Shown piece after piece: positions 41,630 through 49,471 of a DNA stretch of 64,000 bases. Position 1 is the stretch's first letter, and the number at the start of each line of letters is the position of its first letter. The notes beneath the pieces are model-generated. The model did no database searches. It saw only the letters and a list, made by a program, of their open reading frames with translations, and was not told the origin of the DNA. The DNA is from Curtobacterium caseinilyticum (GTDB lineage Bacteria; Actinomycetota; Actinomycetes; Actinomycetales; Microbacteriaceae): the NCBI RefSeq assembly GCF_030363035.1, contig NZ_JAUCMN010000009.1, positions 1 through 64,000 of the forward strand, read 5' to 3'. A program made the position numbers and the translations under genes.

Positions 41630-42118
41630 CTAAGGGACGAACGGGACGGGCGCGACCAGCGGCCGGCTCCAGGCGACCTCGCGCCCGAGCTGCCCGGTCG
41701 TGCGGAACAACTCGACCTGCGTCGTCCCGGCGAGCACGGTCGCCAGCTCCGCGCGGTCGGCCGGCGCGAAGCCGAGGCCCTGCCAGAACGGCCCGGACCG
41801 CCGGCTGAACAGCCACGCTCGCTGTGCGCCGCCCGCCGTCGCATCGGCCATCGCGAACCGGGCGAGCGCCGCCCCGCGGCCCGAACCGCGCAGCGCCGGT
41901 CCGACGGCGACGCTGCGGAGGAGGGCGTGCCTCCCGTCCGGCCCGGTCTCGTACCCGGTGGTACCGACGACGGCGCCGGTCGCACCACGGACCGCCCAGA
42001 GCCGGACGCCGGGGTCGGCCAGGCCCGCGACCGTCAGGTCGCACGCCGACAGGAACGCGCGGACCTCGTCGACGTCGTCCGGGCCGACGCGGACCGGCGT
42101 CGGCTCAGCGAGCGGCAC
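41630..42118 (-). CDS. GNAT-family N-acetyltransferase
   Basis: 162 residues. LLRSVAVGPALRGSGRGAALA is the acetyl-CoA loop; FSRRSGPFWQGLGFAPADRAEL follows, as in arsenate-linked or MarR-linked GNATs. GTG 42118 lies upstream of the stop of the HTH-2TM gene, overlapping it by 14 bp, so translation is likely coupled. Substrate unknown. Confidence 0.8.
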   Translation of the reverse strand: MPLAEPTPVRVGPDDVDEVRAFLSACDLTVAGLADPGVRLWAVRGATGAVVGTTGYETGPDGRHALLRSVAVGPALRGSGRGAALARFAMADATAGGAQRAWLFSRRSGPFWQGLGFAPADRAELATVLAGTTQVELFRTTGQLGREVAWSRPLVAPVPFVP

Positions 42119-42626
42119 GGACCGGCACGTCGGTCGCGGACGACAGCGGCCAGCGCCGGTCGAGCCGCGACCCCAGCACGGTGTCGAGCAGGAACCGCCC
42201 GACCGGCTGCCGGACCGCCCAGTACGCGCCGACGAGCAGGAACACCAGCGCGGACCACACGTGCAGGACGAGGAGCAGGACGGTGACGATGCCGAACACG
42301 ACGCCGACGGCGGTGGAGAACGACCAGAACCCGGCCACGAACCGGTCGCGTGCCGCCTGCTGCGTCGCCGCTGCAGCAACCGCAGCCTCGGTCCGCTCGT
42401 CGAGTCCGCGCACGCCCGGATCGAGTTCCGCGAGGTCGTCCTGGGCGAAGAGCTCCCGCACCGGCACCTCGAGCGCCCGGGCGATGGCGGACAGGGTCTC
42501 GAGGCTCGCGTCGTTGCCGCGCTCGAGTCGTTGGACGGTCCGGACGGCGATCCCGCTCGTCTCGGCCAGCCGTTCCTGGGTCCAGCCCCGCTCGCGTCGG
42601 AGGGTGGCGATCCGTGTCTCGTTCAT
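42105..42626 (-). CDS. XRE-type HTH protein with two membrane helices
   Basis: 173 residues. Residues 5-60 are a Cro/C1 HTH (RGWTQERLAETSGIAVRTVQ). After a linker, two membrane helices span about 105-145 (a 2TM domain). Membrane-tethered HTH proteins can sense the envelope or be held from DNA until released. ATG 42626 has TAGGCT seven bases upstream, so probably leaderless. The gene overlaps the GNAT that follows, its most likely partner. Confidence 0.84.
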   Translation of the reverse strand: MNETRIATLRRERGWTQERLAETSGIAVRTVQRLERGNDASLETLSAIARALEVPVRELFAQDDLAELDPGVRGLDERTEAAVAAAATQQAARDRFVAGFWSFSTAVGVVFGIVTVLLLVLHVWSALVFLLVGAYWAVRQPVGRFLLDTVLGSRLDRRWPLSSATDVPVRAAR

Positions 42627-42633
42627 GGTGCCG

Positions 42634-42639
42634 AGCCTA
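42634..42639 (-). promoter_or_regulatory. -10 element, leaderless HTH-2TM gene
   Basis: TAGGCT on the minus strand lies seven bases before the ATG at 42626. Confidence 0.5.
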
Positions 42640-42727
42640 GGAACGCCGGGGGCGACAGCACCACGACACGGACACGACAGCCACCCGCCAGTGCCCCGCC
42701 ACCCGGCCGACAGCGCCCTGCGGCGGG

Positions 42728-43378
42728 TCAGTCGTCGGTGTCGACGGTGTTCGTGACGACCTCGCCGCTGCCGGCGTCGATCCGGATGCTGTGCTTCGTG
42801 CCGGCGTCGTCGCGGACGTCACCCTCCCAGACGACCGTGCCGGCGTGGTCGTCGAGTCCGAGCTCGGTGACGGTGCCGGGCACCGTCTCGACGAGCGTCG
42901 ATGCGGCCTGCGCGACGGACAGGTCGGCGGCGTCGACGAACCGCTGGTTCTCCGCGACGTCCTCGGCGTCCGTGGTGTCCTCCGTCGGACCGGCGGTGGT
43001 GCGCTCCCCGTCGGCGGCCACGTGGACCTCCTGCTCGTTGCCGTCCGCGGTCACGACGAGCACCTCCCACGAGGTACCGCCGGCCTCCTGCTCGATCGAG
43101 GTGACGGTACCCGAGCCGACGGCCTCCCGTGCGGTCTCCGCAGCGGCTCCGAGGGCGTCGTTCCCGGCGGCGTCGGAACCGCTGCCCGTGCGGCCGCTGC
43201 CCGTGCTGCCGCTCGCGCTGCCGTCGGTCGCCGTCACGGAGGGTGCCGAGGCAGCCGGGGCGGCCGTGTCGTCGCGGTCGTCGTCACCGGCGCAGCCGGC
43301 GAGCGCCAGCGCCCCGACGAGCGGGAGCGCGGAGAGGAGGGCGATGCGGCGGGCGGTGGTCTTCGTCGTGGTCTGCAT
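42728..43378 (-). CDS. PepSY-domain lipoprotein
   Basis: 216 residues. Signal with lipobox LALAGC near residue 22, a Ser/Gly/Thr linker, then two PepSY-like repeats: AAETAREAVGSGTVTSIEQE with SWEVLVV, and AASTLVETVPGTVTELGLDD with VWEGDVRDDAGTKHSIRID. PepSY domains are thought to inhibit proteases or sense the envelope. ATG 43378 gives a clean signal peptide. The promoter carries a CTGAAG direct repeat almost identical in layout to that of the response regulator upstream, so control by that system is likely. Confidence 0.86.
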   Translation of the reverse strand: MQTTTKTTARRIALLSALPLVGALALAGCAGDDDRDDTAAPAASAPSVTATDGSASGSTGSGRTGSGSDAAGNDALGAAAETAREAVGSGTVTSIEQEAGGTSWEVLVVTADGNEQEVHVAADGERTTAGPTEDTTDAEDVAENQRFVDAADLSVAQAASTLVETVPGTVTELGLDDHAGTVVWEGDVRDDAGTKHSIRIDAGSGEVVTNTVDTDD

Positions 43379-43384
43379 GCGGCA

Positions 43385-43418
43385 AGCCTGCGGAACGGGC
43401 ACTGAAGCAGGCCTGAAG
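43385..43418 (-). promoter_or_regulatory. Promoter of the PepSY gene with CTGAAG direct repeat
   Basis: On the minus strand CAGGCT (43385-43390) lies six bases before the ATG. Just upstream CTGAAG occurs at 43402-43407 and 43413-43418 (plus-strand reading), an 11-bp period typical of OmpR/PhoB-type regulators, placed over the -35 position. Confidence 0.6.
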
Positions 43419-43467
43419 CCACCTGGGGTGACGCCGGGGGCGTCCGGAACGCCCCTCGGGCAGCGCA

Positions 43468-44811
43468 TCAGTCGTGCAGCAGCGGGAACCGGACCGTGAA
43501 CCGGGCCCCGCCCGTCGGGGCCGTCGAGAGCGCGACGCTGCCGCCGTGCGCCCGGACGACGGCGTCGACGATCGCGAGCCCCAGCCCGGACCCACCGGCG
43601 TCGCGGGCGCGGCCCTCGTCGAGCCGCACGAAGCGGTCGAACACGCGCTGCCGGTCCCGCTCCGGGATCCCCGGCCCGTCGTCGTCGACGCTGAGGACCG
43701 CGTCACGGCCGACCCCGCCGAGCGTGACGGTCACGGTGCTCGCGGCGTGCCGGACGGCGTTGTCGACGAGGTTCCGCACCACCCGGGCGAGCAGCCGGTC
43801 GTCCCCGCCGACCCGTGCAGGAGCGACACCGGACACGTCCACCCGGACGGCCGCGGACCCGGCCGACCGCGACCGCGACCCCTCCGCGAACACCAGGTCG
43901 TCGAGGTCCACCGCCCGGTCACGGTCGCGCCCCCGCTCGTCGACACGGGTGAGCAGGAGGAGCGACTCGACCAGGTCCTGCAGCCGGGCTCCCTCGTCGA
44001 GGACGACCGCGGCGAGGTCGGCCGTACCGGTGACCTCGGGGTGCGCCCGGGCGACCTCGGCGTGCTGCCGGATCGTCGCGAGCGGGGACCGCAGCTCGTG
44101 CGACGCATCGGAGACGAACCGCTGCTGGGCCTGCTGCGACGCCTCGAGCCGCGCGAGCATCCGGTTCATCGTGGTGGCGAGGCGGTCGACCTCGTCCCCG
44201 GAGCCCGGTTCCGCGACGCGCGCGTGCAGGTTGGTGCCCTCGACGTCGTCGACCTCGCGGCGCATCCGGTCGACCGGACGGAGCGCCCGACCGACGACGA
44301 ACCACGTCACGAGCGACATGAGCGCCACGACGACCGGGACGGCGACGACGAGCAGCACGGACACGGTCTGCACGGCGGCATCGGCGTCCTCGAGCGGCAT
44401 CCCGACGACGAGCACACCCTCGGTGCCGTCCGGCATCTCGACGTCGTCGGCCACGAGGAACCACCGCTCGCCGTCGTGCCGGTACCGGGACTCCTCGGCA
44501 GCGGCGAGTGCCGTGTCGGGGCTGTCCTCCGCCCGCGCGAGCACCCGGCCGCTGCCGTCCTGCAGCTGGGCGAGCACGTCGTCGCCCTCGGCACGGACGG
44601 CGGCGGGGCCGTCCGCCTCCACCCGGCCGGCCAGCCGGTCGAGGGTCTGCTCGGCGGCGGTCCGCACACCTGCGGTGAGCGACCCCCGGAGCACCCCGAC
44701 GAAGGCGACCGCCCCGACCACGAGCGCGACGAGGACCACGATCGCCGCGCCGGACGTCGCGCGCGCACGGATGCTGCGTGGTCGGCGTGCCCGTCGCGAC
44801 CGGTCAGCCAC
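43468..44811 (-). CDS. Sensor histidine kinase
   Basis: 447 residues. Two membrane helices (about 15-40 and 160-185) flank an outside sensor domain; HAMP, then HisKA with RFVSDASHELRSPLATI (His near 235), N box NLVDNAVRHA, G1 DDGPGIPERD, G2 GGSGLGLAIVDA. It phosphorylates the response regulator upstream. GTG 44811 lies inside the end of that gene, overlapping by eight bases. The PepSY lipoprotein gene follows 89 bp downstream and may feed back on the sensor. The signal is unknown. Confidence 0.92.
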   Translation of the reverse strand: MADRSRRARRPRSIRARATSGAAIVVLVALVVGAVAFVGVLRGSLTAGVRTAAEQTLDRLAGRVEADGPAAVRAEGDDVLAQLQDGSGRVLARAEDSPDTALAAAEESRYRHDGERWFLVADDVEMPDGTEGVLVVGMPLEDADAAVQTVSVLLVVAVPVVVALMSLVTWFVVGRALRPVDRMRREVDDVEGTNLHARVAEPGSGDEVDRLATTMNRMLARLEASQQAQQRFVSDASHELRSPLATIRQHAEVARAHPEVTGTADLAAVVLDEGARLQDLVESLLLLTRVDERGRDRDRAVDLDDLVFAEGSRSRSAGSAAVRVDVSGVAPARVGGDDRLLARVVRNLVDNAVRHAASTVTVTLGGVGRDAVLSVDDDGPGIPERDRQRVFDRFVRLDEGRARDAGGSGLGLAIVDAVVRAHGGSVALSTAPTGGARFTVRFPLLHD

Positions 44812-45481
44812 CGTCGGCGTCCAGACGGTAGCCGGCGCCGCGGACGGTCTCGATCCCGATCCGGCCGAACGGCCGGTCGACCTTCCGGCGCAGGTGCCCG
44901 ACGTACACCTCGACGATGTTCGGGTCACCCGCGAAGTCGTCGTCCCAGACGTTCGCGATGACGTCACGCTTCGACAGCACCCGGCCCGGGTGCCGCATCA
45001 GGTACTCGAGGACGGCGAACTCACGGCTCGTCAGGTCGAGCAGGTCCTCGCCCCGCCACACCCGTCGCTCCGCCGGGTCCAGACGCAGGTCGCCGGCCTG
45101 GAGGACCGTGGGGCGTTCCCGGGACCCCCTGCGCACCAGCGCGCGGAGCCGCGCGACGAGCACCGGGAACGAGAAGGGCTTCGTCACGTAGTCGTCGGCG
45201 CCGGCGTCGAGGGCGTCGACCTGGTCCCACTCGCCGTCCTTGGCCGTGAGCATGAGCACCGGGGTCCAGTCCTGCTCGGCCCGGAGCGTCTCGCAGACCT
45301 TCCACCCGCTCATGCCCGGCATCATCAGGTCGAGCACGATGGCGTCGTACGGGTGCTCACGGGCGTACCAGAGGCCGTCGACCCCGTCGTGCGCGACGTC
45401 GACGGCGAAGCCCTCGGCCTGCAGCCCGGCGCGGATGCCGTCAGCGAGCCGGACCTCGTCGTCGACCACCAGCACGCGCAT
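44804..45481 (-). CDS. OmpR-family response regulator
   Basis: 225 residues. Receiver with DD at 7-8, phospho-acceptor Asp51 in IVLDLMMPGMSG, Thr and Lys in LTAKDG and TKPFSFP. C-terminal winged helix ending VRGAGYRLDADGG. Partner of the following kinase (8-bp overlap). A direct repeat CTGAA-N6-CTGAA lies just upstream of its own start, where an OmpR-type protein would bind, so autoregulation is likely. The group resembles MprA/TcrA of mycobacteria; this is by eye only. Confidence 0.93.
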   Translation of the reverse strand: MRVLVVDDEVRLADGIRAGLQAEGFAVDVAHDGVDGLWYAREHPYDAIVLDLMMPGMSGWKVCETLRAEQDWTPVLMLTAKDGEWDQVDALDAGADDYVTKPFSFPVLVARLRALVRRGSRERPTVLQAGDLRLDPAERRVWRGEDLLDLTSREFAVLEYLMRHPGRVLSKRDVIANVWDDDFAGDPNIVEVYVGHLRRKVDRPFGRIGIETVRGAGYRLDADGG

Positions 45482-45487
45482 CGTCCG

Positions 45488-45519
45488 AGCATGTCGTGGT
45501 GGCCTGAACCGGCGCTGAA
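45488..45519 (-). promoter_or_regulatory. Promoter of the response-regulator operon with CTGAA direct repeat
   Basis: CATGCT (45488-45493, minus strand) lies six bases before the ATG at 45481. CTGAA occurs at 45504-45508 and 45515-45519 (plus-strand reading), 11 bp apart, over the -35 position. The same layout is found at the PepSY gene. Confidence 0.6.
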
Positions 45520-45527
45520 GCGAGGGC

Positions 45528-46229
45528 TCAGTCCCCGCTCGGGTCGAAGCGGTAGCCCATGCCCGACTCGGTCACCAGGTACCGCGGGTGCGACGGCTCG
45601 GGTTCGAGCTTCCGCCGCAGCTGCGCCATGTACAGCCGCAGGTACCCGGAGTCGCTGCCGTGCGTCGGACCCCACACCTCGGTCAGGAGCATCTCGCGGG
45701 TCATCAGCCGCCCGGGGTTCGTCACGAGCACCTCGAGCAGCCGCCACTCGGTCGGGGTCAGCCGGATCGCGGGGCCGGTCGGCGGCGTGACCTGCTTCGC
45801 GACGAGGTCCACCACGAGGTCCCCGACCGTCACGGTGGGCGTCGCACCGGCCGTCGCGGCCGCGGTCACCTGCCGCCGGCCGAGCGCCCGGAGCCGGGCG
45901 AGCAGCTCGTCCATCTGGAACGGCTTCGTCACGTAGTCGTCCGCGCCGGCGTCGAGCGCGTCGACCTTGTCGGACGAGTCGGTCCGGCCGGAGAGCACCA
46001 GCACGGGCACCTGCGACCAGGCACGGATGCCCTCGAGGACGCCGATGCCGTCGAGCCGGGGCATGCCGAGGTCGAGCATCACGATGTCCGGTCGCTCGGT
46101 GATCACGGCGTCGATCGCGGCCCGGCCGTCCCGAGCGGTCGCGACGTCGTAGCCGCGGGCGGCGAGCGTGACGGACAACGCTCGGACGAGCTGCGCGTCG
46201 TCGTCCGCGATGAGGACCTTCGTGCTCAC
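45528..46229 (-). CDS. kdpE: KdpE response regulator
   Basis: 233 residues. Receiver with DDD near 9-11 and Asp53 in VMLDLGMPRLDG, Lys in TKPFQMDELL, then OmpR-type winged helix (WRLLEVLVTNPGRLMTREMLL, SGMGYRFDPSGD). Phosphorylated by KdpD under K+ limitation or osmotic stress, it activates kdpFABC. GTG 46229 overlaps the kdpD stop by four bases. It is the last gene of the kdp operon; the next response-regulator operon starts 46 bp further. Confidence 0.94.
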   Translation of the reverse strand: MSTKVLIADDDAQLVRALSVTLAARGYDVATARDGRAAIDAVITERPDIVMLDLGMPRLDGIGVLEGIRAWSQVPVLVLSGRTDSSDKVDALDAGADDYVTKPFQMDELLARLRALGRRQVTAAATAGATPTVTVGDLVVDLVAKQVTPPTGPAIRLTPTEWRLLEVLVTNPGRLMTREMLLTEVWGPTHGSDSGYLRLYMAQLRRKLEPEPSHPRYLVTESGMGYRFDPSGD

Positions 46230-48718
46230 TTGACATCCACTCCCAGGTGTCCGGCGATCGGCAGCCGCACGACGACGGTCAGGCCGCCGCCGGGGGTGTC
46301 GTCGACCTCGATGGTGCCGCCCATGCCCTCGGTGAAGCCGCGCGCCAGCGCGAGGCCGAGCCCGAGGCCGGTCTCGTTGTCGGTGTCGCCGAGCCGCTGG
46401 AACGGCTGGAACACGTCGTCGCGTCGGTCCTCCGGGATGCCCGGTCCGTGGTCGGCGACGCGGAGCTCGACGCCGCCGCCGAACGCGCTCGCCGCGATGC
46501 GGACCCGGGTGCCCTCGGGGGCGTAGCGGCTGGCGTTCGCGAGCAGGTTCACGACGACGCGCTGTAGCAGCACCGGGTCGGCGAGGACGGGCGGCAGTTC
46601 CGCGGGCAGGTCGAGGTCGACGTCATCCGGTCCGAGCTCGAGTTCGTCGAGCGCGGGGGCGACGACCGTCTCGAGGGCTGTGGGCAGCGGGGTGACGGCG
46701 AGCACCCCCGCCTGCACGCGGCTCACGTCGAGCAGGTCGGCCAGCAGCACCGCCAGCTGACCGAGGCTCTCGTCGGCGGTGGCGAGCAGCGCCTCCCGGT
46801 CGGGAGCCGAGAGCTGGATGTCGGACGCACGCAGGGTCTGCACGGCGGCGGAGGCCGCCGCGATCGGCCGGCGGACGTCGTGGCCGACGGCCGCGAGGAT
46901 GGCGCTGCGGACCCGGTCCGCTGCGGCGATGCGCTCCGCGTCGACCGCGGTGCGGGTGAGCCGGCGGTGCTCCACCGCCGCGTCGAGCTGCTGCTCGACG
47001 ACACGCAGCAGCCGGCGCTGGGTCGGGTCGTCGGGTGCACCCGCGAACTCGAGGACGGCTCCGGACGGGAGGCTCGTGGTCGCGTCCGGTGCGTCGGCGA
47101 ACGTCCCCGACGTGGCCGGCACCTCGTCGCCCTGCCGGATCCGGACGCCGGTGAAGCCGAACGCCTCGCGGGTCCGGTCGAGCAGCGCCTGCAGGGCGTC
47201 GTCGCCGCGGAGCACGCTGCCGGCGATCCCGACCAGGAGCCCCGACTCGGCGGCCGCCCGACGCGCGGCACGACTGCGGCGAGCGGACCGGTCGACCACG
47301 AAGCTGACCAGCACGGCGCTGATCACGTACATCACGAGGGCCACCAGGTGCCACGGCTGCTGGACGGTGACCATGTAGAGGGGTTGCACGAAGAAGTAGT
47401 CGAGGCTCAGCCCGGACAGCACCGCGGTGAAGACCGCCGGCCACATCCCGCCGGTGAGCGCGACGACGAGCACGAGCAGCTGGTACGACAGCACGTCGAC
47501 GGTGATCGAGTCCGGGTCGCTCCCGAGCGAGAGCAGCCAGGTGAGGAGCGGGCCGAGCAGGAGCGACACCGCGAACGCTGCGACGATCCGCCCGCGGGAC
47601 AGGCTGCCGCCGAGCTTCGGCAGGGCGAACCCGCCGCCGGCGCGCTCGTGGGTGACGACGTGCACGTCGATGTCGCCCGACTCGCGGACGACGGTGTTGC
47701 CGATGCCCGGACCGGTCAGCGCCGCCGACAGGCGGCTGCGGCGGCTCACGCCGATCACGATCTGGGTCGCGTCGACCGACTTCGCGAACCGCACGAGCGT
47801 GGAGGGCACGTCGTCGCCGACCACCTGGTGGTAGGTCCCGCCGAGCTGCTCGAGCAGGGAGCGCTGCTTGCCGAGCGCGCCGGGGTGCCGTTCGCGCAGC
47901 CCGTCGTTCGTCGTGACGTGCACGGCGGCGAGTTCCCCGCCGGCGCTGCGGGCGGCGATCCGGGCGCCGCGGCGGAGCAGGGTCTCGCCCTCGGGGCCGC
48001 CGGTCAGGGCGACGAGGACGCGCTCGCGGGTCTCCCACCGGTGGTCGATGCCGTGCTCGGCGCGGTAGGCCTTGAGCGCGTCGTCGACCTCGTCGGCGAG
48101 CCAGAGCAGGGCGATCTCCCGCAGGGCGGTGAGGTTGCCGAGGCGGAAGTAGTTCGACAGCGCGGCGTCGATGCGGGTGGCGGGGTAGACGAGCCCGTCC
48201 GAGAGCCGCTCGCGCAGGGACGCGGGCGCCAGGTCGACGACCTCGATCTGGTCGGCCGCGCGCACCACGGCGTCCGGCACGGTCTCGCGCTGCACGGTCC
48301 CGGTGATCTCGCGCACGACGTCGCCGAGGGACTGCATGTGCTGGATGTTCACCGTCGAGATCACGCTGATGCCCGCGGCGAGGAGCACCTCGACGTCCTG
48401 CCACCGCTTCTCGTTCGGGCTGCCGGGGGCGTTCGTGTGCGCGAGCTCGTCGACGAGGGCGACGTCCGGGGCCCTGGCCACCACGGCGTCCAGGTCCATG
48501 TCGTCGAGGGCGACGCCGCGGTGCTCGACGATCCGGCGGGGGACGACCTCGAGCCCGTCGACGAGCGCAGCCGTGGCGGCCCGCTCGTGGGTCTCGACGA
48601 CGGCGACCACGACGTCGCGGCCCTCGGCTCGGAGCCGGTGTCCCTCCTCGAGCATCGTGTAGGTCTTGCCGACACCGGGGGCGGCGCCGAGCAGCACCCG
48701 GAGTTTCCCGCGCTTCAC
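46226..48718 (-). CDS. kdpD: KdpD sensor kinase
   Basis: 830 residues. N-terminal KdpD domain with Walker A GAAPGVGKTYTMLEEGHRL and DELAHTNAPGS, a USP-like domain (about 230-350), four membrane helices (about 400-490), GAF-like region, then the kinase. The H box reads AVGHDVRRPIAAA near 612, with Arg where most kinases have Thr (HDLRTPL). N box NLLANASRYAPEG, G1 DHGPGIPEDR, G2 GLGLGLAL. GTG 48718 follows GAGAGG. It senses potassium and turgor. A long inverted repeat separates it from kdpC. Confidence 0.94.
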   Translation of the reverse strand: MKRGKLRVLLGAAPGVGKTYTMLEEGHRLRAEGRDVVVAVVETHERAATAALVDGLEVVPRRIVEHRGVALDDMDLDAVVARAPDVALVDELAHTNAPGSPNEKRWQDVEVLLAAGISVISTVNIQHMQSLGDVVREITGTVQRETVPDAVVRAADQIEVVDLAPASLRERLSDGLVYPATRIDAALSNYFRLGNLTALREIALLWLADEVDDALKAYRAEHGIDHRWETRERVLVALTGGPEGETLLRRGARIAARSAGGELAAVHVTTNDGLRERHPGALGKQRSLLEQLGGTYHQVVGDDVPSTLVRFAKSVDATQIVIGVSRRSRLSAALTGPGIGNTVVRESGDIDVHVVTHERAGGGFALPKLGGSLSRGRIVAAFAVSLLLGPLLTWLLSLGSDPDSITVDVLSYQLLVLVVALTGGMWPAVFTAVLSGLSLDYFFVQPLYMVTVQQPWHLVALVMYVISAVLVSFVVDRSARRSRAARRAAAESGLLVGIAGSVLRGDDALQALLDRTREAFGFTGVRIRQGDEVPATSGTFADAPDATTSLPSGAVLEFAGAPDDPTQRRLLRVVEQQLDAAVEHRRLTRTAVDAERIAAADRVRSAILAAVGHDVRRPIAAASAAVQTLRASDIQLSAPDREALLATADESLGQLAVLLADLLDVSRVQAGVLAVTPLPTALETVVAPALDELELGPDDVDLDLPAELPPVLADPVLLQRVVVNLLANASRYAPEGTRVRIAASAFGGGVELRVADHGPGIPEDRRDDVFQPFQRLGDTDNETGLGLGLALARGFTEGMGGTIEVDDTPGGGLTVVVRLPIAGHLGVDVK

Positions 48719-48792
48719 GTGCTCATCCTCTCGCTTGTCGCTGCCGGTCTGGTGTGGTGCGCGTCGCGATGCGGCCGGGTGGCTGTCCGCGG

Positions 48793-48852
48793 ACCAGGTT
48801 CCGGACACCACACCACGCCGTTGCGCGGTGCAGTGTCCGGAACCTGGTTCCG
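48793..48852. repeat. Long inverted repeat between kdpC and kdpD (repeat family 2)
   Basis: ACCAGGTTCCGGACAC (48793-48808) pairs exactly with 48833-48848 around 24 bases that can themselves form a near-perfect stem (CACCACGC with GCGCGGTG). The stretch 48833-48852 is identical to 16334-16353. Inside the operon it could act as a partial terminator that lowers kdpDE relative to kdpFABC, or protect the upstream mRNA. Confidence 0.65.
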
Positions 48853-48862
48853 CCGGGCGCGG

Positions 48863-49468
48863 TCAGGACGCCTCCGCCAGTGCCAGGTTCAGCTCGAGGA
48901 CGTTCACGACCGGCTCGCCGAGGAACCCCAGCTGCCGGGACTCGGTGTGCTGCTCGACCAGGTCGCGGACCCGCCGCTCCGACAGCCCCCGGGCGTCGGC
49001 CACCCGGGACACCTGCTGCAGCGCGTACTCCGGGCTGATGTCCGGGTCGAGGCCGGAGCCCGAGGCCGTGACCGCGTCGGCGGGCACCTCGGCCGCGCTG
49101 ACGCCGTCGGCCTTCGCCACGGCAGCACGGCGCTCCTCGATGCTCTTCCGGAGGTCGGGGTTGTTCGGCCCGAGGTTCGAGCCGGACGAGGCGTTCGCGT
49201 CGTAGCCGTCCTCGCCGGCCGCGCTCGGGCGGGACTGGAACCAGCGGTCGGCACCCTTCCCGGCGAAGGACTGGCCGATCAGCGACGAGCCCACGACCTT
49301 CCCCGACGAATCGGTGACCATCGAGCCGTTCGCCTGGTCGTGGAAGGCCGCCTGCCCGACGCCCCACACCGCGAGCGGGTAGGCGACGCCGAGGACGACG
49401 GTGGACAGCAGGGTGAGGCGGACGGCCACACCGGTGGAGCGGAGGAAGGAGCGAGAGGAGGAAGCCAT
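48863..49468 (-). CDS. kdpC: Kdp potassium-transporting ATPase subunit C
   Basis: 201 residues. One membrane helix (about 15-40) followed by an outside domain with GSSLIGQSFAGKGADRWFQSRPSA and SSGSNLGPNNPDL, both KdpC marks; LGFLGEPVVNVLELNLAL closes it. It supports the KdpA-KdpB complex. ATG 49468 begins three bases after the kdpB stop, with GAGAGGAGG just upstream. Confidence 0.95.
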   Translation of the reverse strand: MASSSRSFLRSTGVAVRLTLLSTVVLGVAYPLAVWGVGQAAFHDQANGSMVTDSSGKVVGSSLIGQSFAGKGADRWFQSRPSAAGEDGYDANASSGSNLGPNNPDLRKSIEERRAAVAKADGVSAAEVPADAVTASGSGLDPDISPEYALQQVSRVADARGLSERRVRDLVEQHTESRQLGFLGEPVVNVLELNLALAEAS

Positions 49469-49471
49469 GGT

